Shown: positions 60,449 through 64,000 of the stretch, piece after piece
Layout of the letters: every line of letters begins with the position of its first letter
How positions within the stretch are numbered: the stretch's first letter is position 1
From: Mesobacillus jeotgali
GTDB lineage: Bacteria > Bacillota > Bacilli > Bacillales > Cytobacillaceae
Direction: 5' to 3'
NCBI RefSeq assembly: GCF_014856545.2
Contig: NZ_CP109811.1
Coordinates: forward strand, 3,900,001-3,964,000
DNA length: 64,000 nt
Made by a program: the position numbers and the translations under genes
Notes under the pieces: generated by a model
What the model was told of the DNA's origin: nothing
Database searches by the model: none
The model's input: the letters and a program-made list of their open reading frames with translations, nothing else

Positions 60449-61879
60449 CTATGTGCTTAGGATCATCGGTTCTTGATCAGCTTTGAATGTTCCCTTTTCT
60501 TTTAAAAATTGCTTAATAGCATCTATTGCATGTACACCATGGTAGGTTTTATCAGCCTCTGCGCCTTTGAACAGCTGCTTGCCTGCCCCCGCGATTTTGT
60601 ATTTCTTTTTCAGATCAATCTCCTGCCCGCCAACTAGAAGCTTCTGAATTCTGTTCCCTTCCGGATTGTATGGCTTGAAGGACATGAATAACCCAGAGGA
60701 CCTGAGAATATATCCGCCTTTTTGCTTGAATGGGTCTCTTGAGAACACCATCTCCAAATTCTTCTCGAGGGCATTCATCAGCCGCTCTCCTGTCATCTCC
60801 AGAGTGAACATTTCCGGATTCGTCGGGATGATGGTATGCAGGTCATACTCGGTCAAATCCCCTGCAGGGACAGGAGTACCATACCTCCAGCCATGTGAAA
60901 ATGCCAAATCACTATCGTACGCATTTAGATAGGCATCGGTAATCAATTGATCCATCGGTGCTTCGTTCAATGTCATCCTGTGTAAAATCGACTCCGTCCT
61001 GCCAACGATATTTCCCCGTTCCTTACTGAATGGCTCTAATAAATCAGCAATGATTCCCGACATTTCCTCGTCCTCAGGGAAACTTTCGTCGATTGCCACC
61101 AATTCGTATCGATAGTCCTCCATTTTTCCGCTTTCGAGGGTGATCTCCAGTTTTCCAAGAAAGGATGCACTAGAACCAGCCTGGACGACGAGCGTATCAT
61201 TGACAGTGATTGGTTCCTCTACCCTGTCATGGCTGTGGCCGGATAAGAGGATATCAATCCCATCAACAAGCGCAGCCAGTTCAACATCAAGCGGGAGGCC
61301 CATATGGCTCAGCAGCACAATCAGATCCACGTTACCTTTTAATTCATCAACACATTGACGGGTCTCTTCCACCCCTTTTGAAAATACTAGGCCTTTTGAA
61401 AAGCTTGCAGGCATGGTTTCGTCAACATAAGGATAGGTAAGTCCAATGACCCCTACCTTGACGCCCTTGAGCTCTTTGATGATATATGGCTTTATGAATG
61501 ACTGATTGTCATTCTCCTCTTTTACGTTGCATGCAATAGTCGAGAATGGAAGCTCTTTTACCAGTGAAGCCAATTGCTCCTTTCCATAAGCAAAATCCCA
61601 GTTTCCAGGAACCCAGCCATCCAGCCCCATCTTTTTCAAAGCTGGCAAAATAGCTTCGCCTTTTGAAGCAACCAAAGGAAGTGTTCCATGGAACAGATCC
61701 CCTCCATCAAGGAATAGAACATTTTCTGTTTGTGATTTTATGTCTTTAATGTACCTGGCGATCCTCGGGAAACCACCTGTTTTACGAAGTTCAGGCTGGT
61801 TCTCTTTCCAGAATAGTTCATGATGGAGTTCCAGGCTCCCATGTGTGTCGTTTTGCTGGATAATCGTCAACTTGGTCAT
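60449..61879 (-). CDS. yunD: metallophosphatase/5'-nucleotidase family protein (YunD-like)
   Basis: 476 residues without signal peptide. N-terminal metallophosphatase (IIQQNDTHGS; FLDGGDLFHGTLP; GNWDFAYG; LLSHMGLP; LLSGHSHD) and a C-terminal 5'-nucleotidase domain. Matches B. subtilis YunD (462 residues), a putative nucleotidase of unknown substrate. Cytoplasmic, unlike secreted UshA-type enzymes. Single gene. Confidence 0.88.
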   Translation of the reverse strand: MTKLTIIQQNDTHGSLELHHELFWKENQPELRKTGGFPRIARYIKDIKSQTENVLFLDGGDLFHGTLPLVASKGEAILPALKKMGLDGWVPGNWDFAYGKEQLASLVKELPFSTIACNVKEENDNQSFIKPYIIKELKGVKVGVIGLTYPYVDETMPASFSKGLVFSKGVEETRQCVDELKGNVDLIVLLSHMGLPLDVELAALVDGIDILLSGHSHDRVEEPITVNDTLVVQAGSSASFLGKLEITLESGKMEDYRYELVAIDESFPEDEEMSGIIADLLEPFSKERGNIVGRTESILHRMTLNEAPMDQLITDAYLNAYDSDLAFSHGWRYGTPVPAGDLTEYDLHTIIPTNPEMFTLEMTGERLMNALEKNLEMVFSRDPFKQKGGYILRSSGLFMSFKPYNPEGNRIQKLLVGGQEIDLKKKYKIAGAGKQLFKGAEADKTYHGVHAIDAIKQFLKEKGTFKADQEPMILST

Positions 61880-62010
61880 AGTATCCTCTCCTCCATTGTT
61901 AAAGCTGTTTCCATAAGCGTCCTGTTATGCATGAAGCTTATGGAAAAAGCCTTCATTTTATAAGCTTTGTTAACTTTGGCTTTTGGTTTTTGTACCCCTA
62001 TTCTTTGTAT

Positions 62011-62048
62011 CAAAAAGGGGCACCTTTTGACTTAAGGTACCCCTTTAT
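62011..62048 (-). terminator. terminator of the second MBL operon
   Basis: AAAGGGGCACCTT / AAGGTACCCCTTT near-perfect stem-loop about 60 bases after the stop codon. Confidence 0.75.
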
Positions 62049-62108
62049 TGCGATATGCTTCAGCGCCAATTTCCTTAACGGAAACATAAGACGCTTTGAC
62101 TTATCGAT

Positions 62109-63230
62109 TTATCTTACTGCGCAACGGTTCGGACCGATTTCCATTTCCCGCTGTTCTTCGATGTCCGGGTTGATTTTACCCATATTCATCTGCCTTATTT
62201 CCTGGTAGGAGTTAGGCTGAGGCGGAAGGTTTTCGGTTACGGTCTTCCTGAACGTATCTTCACTGTCGATTTGCAATCCGTGGTTTTCGGCGTACAGCAC
62301 GCCAAGTTTTTCGGAAATGCTGCCGTCATCATTCATCTCATTGATTCCCATATAGTGGGCAGGCAGGACAAGCAATTCATCCGCAAGTTCTTTATAGCGC
62401 TGGTATAAAGTATTCCTCAAGTCGCCTACCCAGTCCTGAGCCAGCCCGGCTAAGTCAGGGCGTCCGATTGAGTCGATGAACAGAATGTCGCCCGTCAGCA
62501 GAAATTGGTCATCAATGATGAACGAAGTACTTCCGATCGTATGACCAGGAGAGTACAAAGCCTGGACCACGGTGTTTCCAACCTTGATCTTATCGCCATC
62601 CTGAAGTGGTTCATATTGGAATGTCACTTCTTCTGCATCTTTAGGCGGAAGGTAATATTTTGCTCCCACTTTATCAGCAAGCTTCTTACCGCCGGAAATA
62701 TGGTCAGCATGGAGGTGGGTATCAAGCAGGGCTACCAGCTTGAAGTCCTTGCCTGACATGAATTCCTCATACTGTTCAATCATCCGGTTTGTGTCGATGA
62801 TCGCAGCCTCGCCATTTGATTCAACGAGGTAGGAAAGACAGCCTTTGCCGATACGGACGAATTGATAAAGCGATCCGCCATTTTTCATGTCACCGATCTT
62901 GATAGGCTCTAAATGTTCACTCCAGGCCTTCATGCCGCCCTCTATAGAGTAAACATTCGTATAACCGGCCTCTTCGATTTGTTCGGCCACGAATTCTGAC
63001 GAGCCACCTTTTGCACATACGACGTAAATTTCCTGATCCTTCGGCAAAACATCCTTTACGGGATCCACACCTTCAAGCAGGTCAAAATACGGCGTATTAT
63101 GAACTTTTACATTACGGCCTTCGATTTTCCAATCATCGAAGTCATCTGTATTTCTTGTATCAAGGATAAACAGGTCTTCATGGTTAATGACTTTTCGAGC
63201 TAATTCTTTTGCTGTGATTGTCTGTACCAT
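62109..63230 (-). CDS. rhodanese-MBL persulfide dioxygenase-like protein, second copy
   Basis: 373 residues, same length and plan as YrkH at 46396: rhodanese domain ([11 protein letters not shown]), MBL with [40 protein letters not shown] and LPAHYMG, and an identical C-terminal GPNRCAVR. The two are clearly paralogues, not a recent copy (many substitutions). Last known gene of a second sulfane-sulfur operon. Confidence 0.9.
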   Translation of the reverse strand: MVQTITAKELARKVINHEDLFILDTRNTDDFDDWKIEGRNVKVHNTPYFDLLEGVDPVKDVLPKDQEIYVVCAKGGSSEFVAEQIEEAGYTNVYSIEGGMKAWSEHLEPIKIGDMKNGGSLYQFVRIGKGCLSYLVESNGEAAIIDTNRMIEQYEEFMSGKDFKLVALLDTHLHADHISGGKKLADKVGAKYYLPPKDAEEVTFQYEPLQDGDKIKVGNTVVQALYSPGHTIGSTSFIIDDQFLLTGDILFIDSIGRPDLAGLAQDWVGDLRNTLYQRYKELADELLVLPAHYMGINEMNDDGSISEKLGVLYAENHGLQIDSEDTFRKTVTENLPPQPNSYQEIRQMNMGKINPDIEEQREMEIGPNRCAVR

Positions 63231-63256
63231 TTCATTCCTCCTGTTATGCTTTGATT

Positions 63257-63646
63257 TTAGAACGTCAACGTAATGTTCGCATCGCTTGCGAAGTGAAGGA
63301 ATGAAGCCGCTCCGCCAACGTCAATGCCATCTACGAACTGGTCTTTTTGAAGAGACATAACGTCCATTGTCATCTGGCAGGCAATCATCTTGACGCCCAT
63401 TTCTGCAGCCATTTCAACTAGCTGCTCTACAGGAGGAACGTTTTCTCTTGCGAAGCCTTCCTGGAAGTGCTCAGTTCCTGCTGGCATAGGAAGCTGCTTG
63501 TGCGCTTCTTTATGGATCAGGTTAAGTCCTTCAAATGTGAAGAAAATTCCTACTTCTGCGTCTGTTGCTGCTGCAGCAGTCGCGATATTGAATACTTTGT
63601 ATGCATCGAACATTCCGCCGTTAGAGGCGATGATAGCTACTTTCAT
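63257..63646 (-). CDS. DsrE/F-like sulfur relay protein, second copy
   Basis: 129 residues, shorter than YrkE at 48168 (159), with the conserved Cys in [14 protein letters not shown]. It is in the operon between the rhodanese and the MBL genes, AAGGAGG upstream. A probable partner of the TusA-rhodanese upstream. Confidence 0.85.
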   Translation of the reverse strand: MKVAIIASNGGMFDAYKVFNIATAAAATDAEVGIFFTFEGLNLIHKEAHKQLPMPAGTEHFQEGFARENVPPVEQLVEMAAEMGVKMIACQMTMDVMSLQKDQFVDGIDVGGAASFLHFASDANITLTF

Positions 63647-63660
63647 TTTTTGGTTCCTCC

Positions 63661-64000
63661 TTATTTTTCAACTGATGTTTCCGTAGGGCCTGTCCAGTCC
63701 TTCATTCCGGAAACAACATTAATTGGTTTCTTGAATCCTTTTTCAGACAGCTTCTTCGCTGCCATATCACTTCTTGATCCAGAGCGGCAAATGATGTAGA
63801 CATCCTCTTCAGGGTCCAATTCATTAAAGCGCTGCTCCAGTTCCCCAAGCGGAATTGATTTTGCATTTGGAATATGCCCAAAAGCGTATTCAGCTGATTC
63901 CCTTACATCAAGAACCGTTATTTTTTCATTGCCTTCCAGCTTTGCAAGCACCTCTTCAAGTGTTGCTGTATGCGGGTGCGGCGATTCATTGTTCAGTTCA
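63661..64000 (-). CDS. rhodanese-domain protein, partial (5' end outside window)
   Basis: The open frame continues to the window edge with no start that must be used; a GTG at 63951 lies inside the domain. A rhodanese domain with active loop IICRSGSRSD is complete from about TATLEEV onward. By order (rhodanese, DsrE, MBL) and sequence it is close to the rhodanese half of YrkF, and a TusA part may lie beyond the edge. Confidence 0.85.
   Translation of the reverse strand, partial: ELNNESPHPHTATLEEVLAKLEGNEKITVLDVRESAEYAFGHIPNAKSIPLGELEQRFNELDPEEDVYIICRSGSRSDMAAKKLSEKGFKKPINVVSGMKDWTGPTETSVEK

Noticed and set aside
1..64000. tRNA or rRNA genes
   Set aside because: No cloverleaf-like sequence or rRNA segment was recognised by eye; a covariance search would settle it.

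Overview
The window is chromosomal DNA of a spore-forming Bacillaceae bacterium of the Bacillus/Mesobacillus/Cytobacillus kind. It has a gerA-type spore germinant receptor operon, AGGAGG-type ribosome sites, a PerR-type box at katA, a c-di-AMP riboswitch before a KtrAB potassium system, and intergenic repeats of a kind common in Bacillaceae. Genus and species cannot be fixed from the sequence. I see no rRNA, tRNA, prophage or CRISPR locus.

Layout. 0-4 kb: germinant receptor operon. 4-8 kb: a penicillin-binding protein, a NERD nuclease-like protein and a cell-wall hydrolase. 8-14 kb: oxidative and electrophile defence (katA, two flavin reductases, catDE-like genes with a divergent YodB/CatR-like regulator, dps). 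14-29 kb: housekeeping and accessory genes (GH3 hexosaminidase, HIT, DinB, DoxX, a c-di-GMP riboswitch, a PQQ-like propeller, an IS3-family element inside a terminator loop, nadE, pgl, a two-component system). 30-35 kb: a CstB-like persulfide dioxygenase/rhodanese, an MFS transporter and two more DoxX paralogues. 35-42 kb: DUF445, split chromate transporter, ktrBA and a lipid kinase. 42-44 kb: a secreted M6 metalloprotease.

The most coherent biology is at 45-64 kb. A yrkEFHIJ-like operon for sulfane-sulfur handling (DsrE, TusA-rhodanese, rhodanese-MBL, TusA, TauE) is followed by a compact cbb3-like haem-copper oxidase cluster. That cluster has a 44-codon ccoS-like gene, ccoN, ccoO, a mono-haem CcoP-like cytochrome, a shortened membrane Fe-S protein and a lipoprotein joining a beta-propeller to a C-terminal haem c domain. 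A thiol/cytochrome-maturation group follows (CcdA, two-component system, OsmC, membrane protein, TlpA), then a second sulfane-sulfur operon that runs off the window. Dyads of the form TACC-N6-GGT, resembling CsoR/CstR-family operators, lie at the promoters of the yrk operon and of ccdA, suggesting that sulfur stress and cytochrome maturation are co-regulated.

The most unusual structure is non-coding. Four intergenic tandem arrays (5.76, 29.6, 44.4 and 60.1 kb) have differing sequences but the same geometry: a period of 52 or 53 bp, each unit holding an inverted repeat about 35 bp across. The period equals five turns of B-DNA. A degenerate two-unit relative lies near 13.1 kb. Almost every gene end has a recognisable intrinsic terminator.
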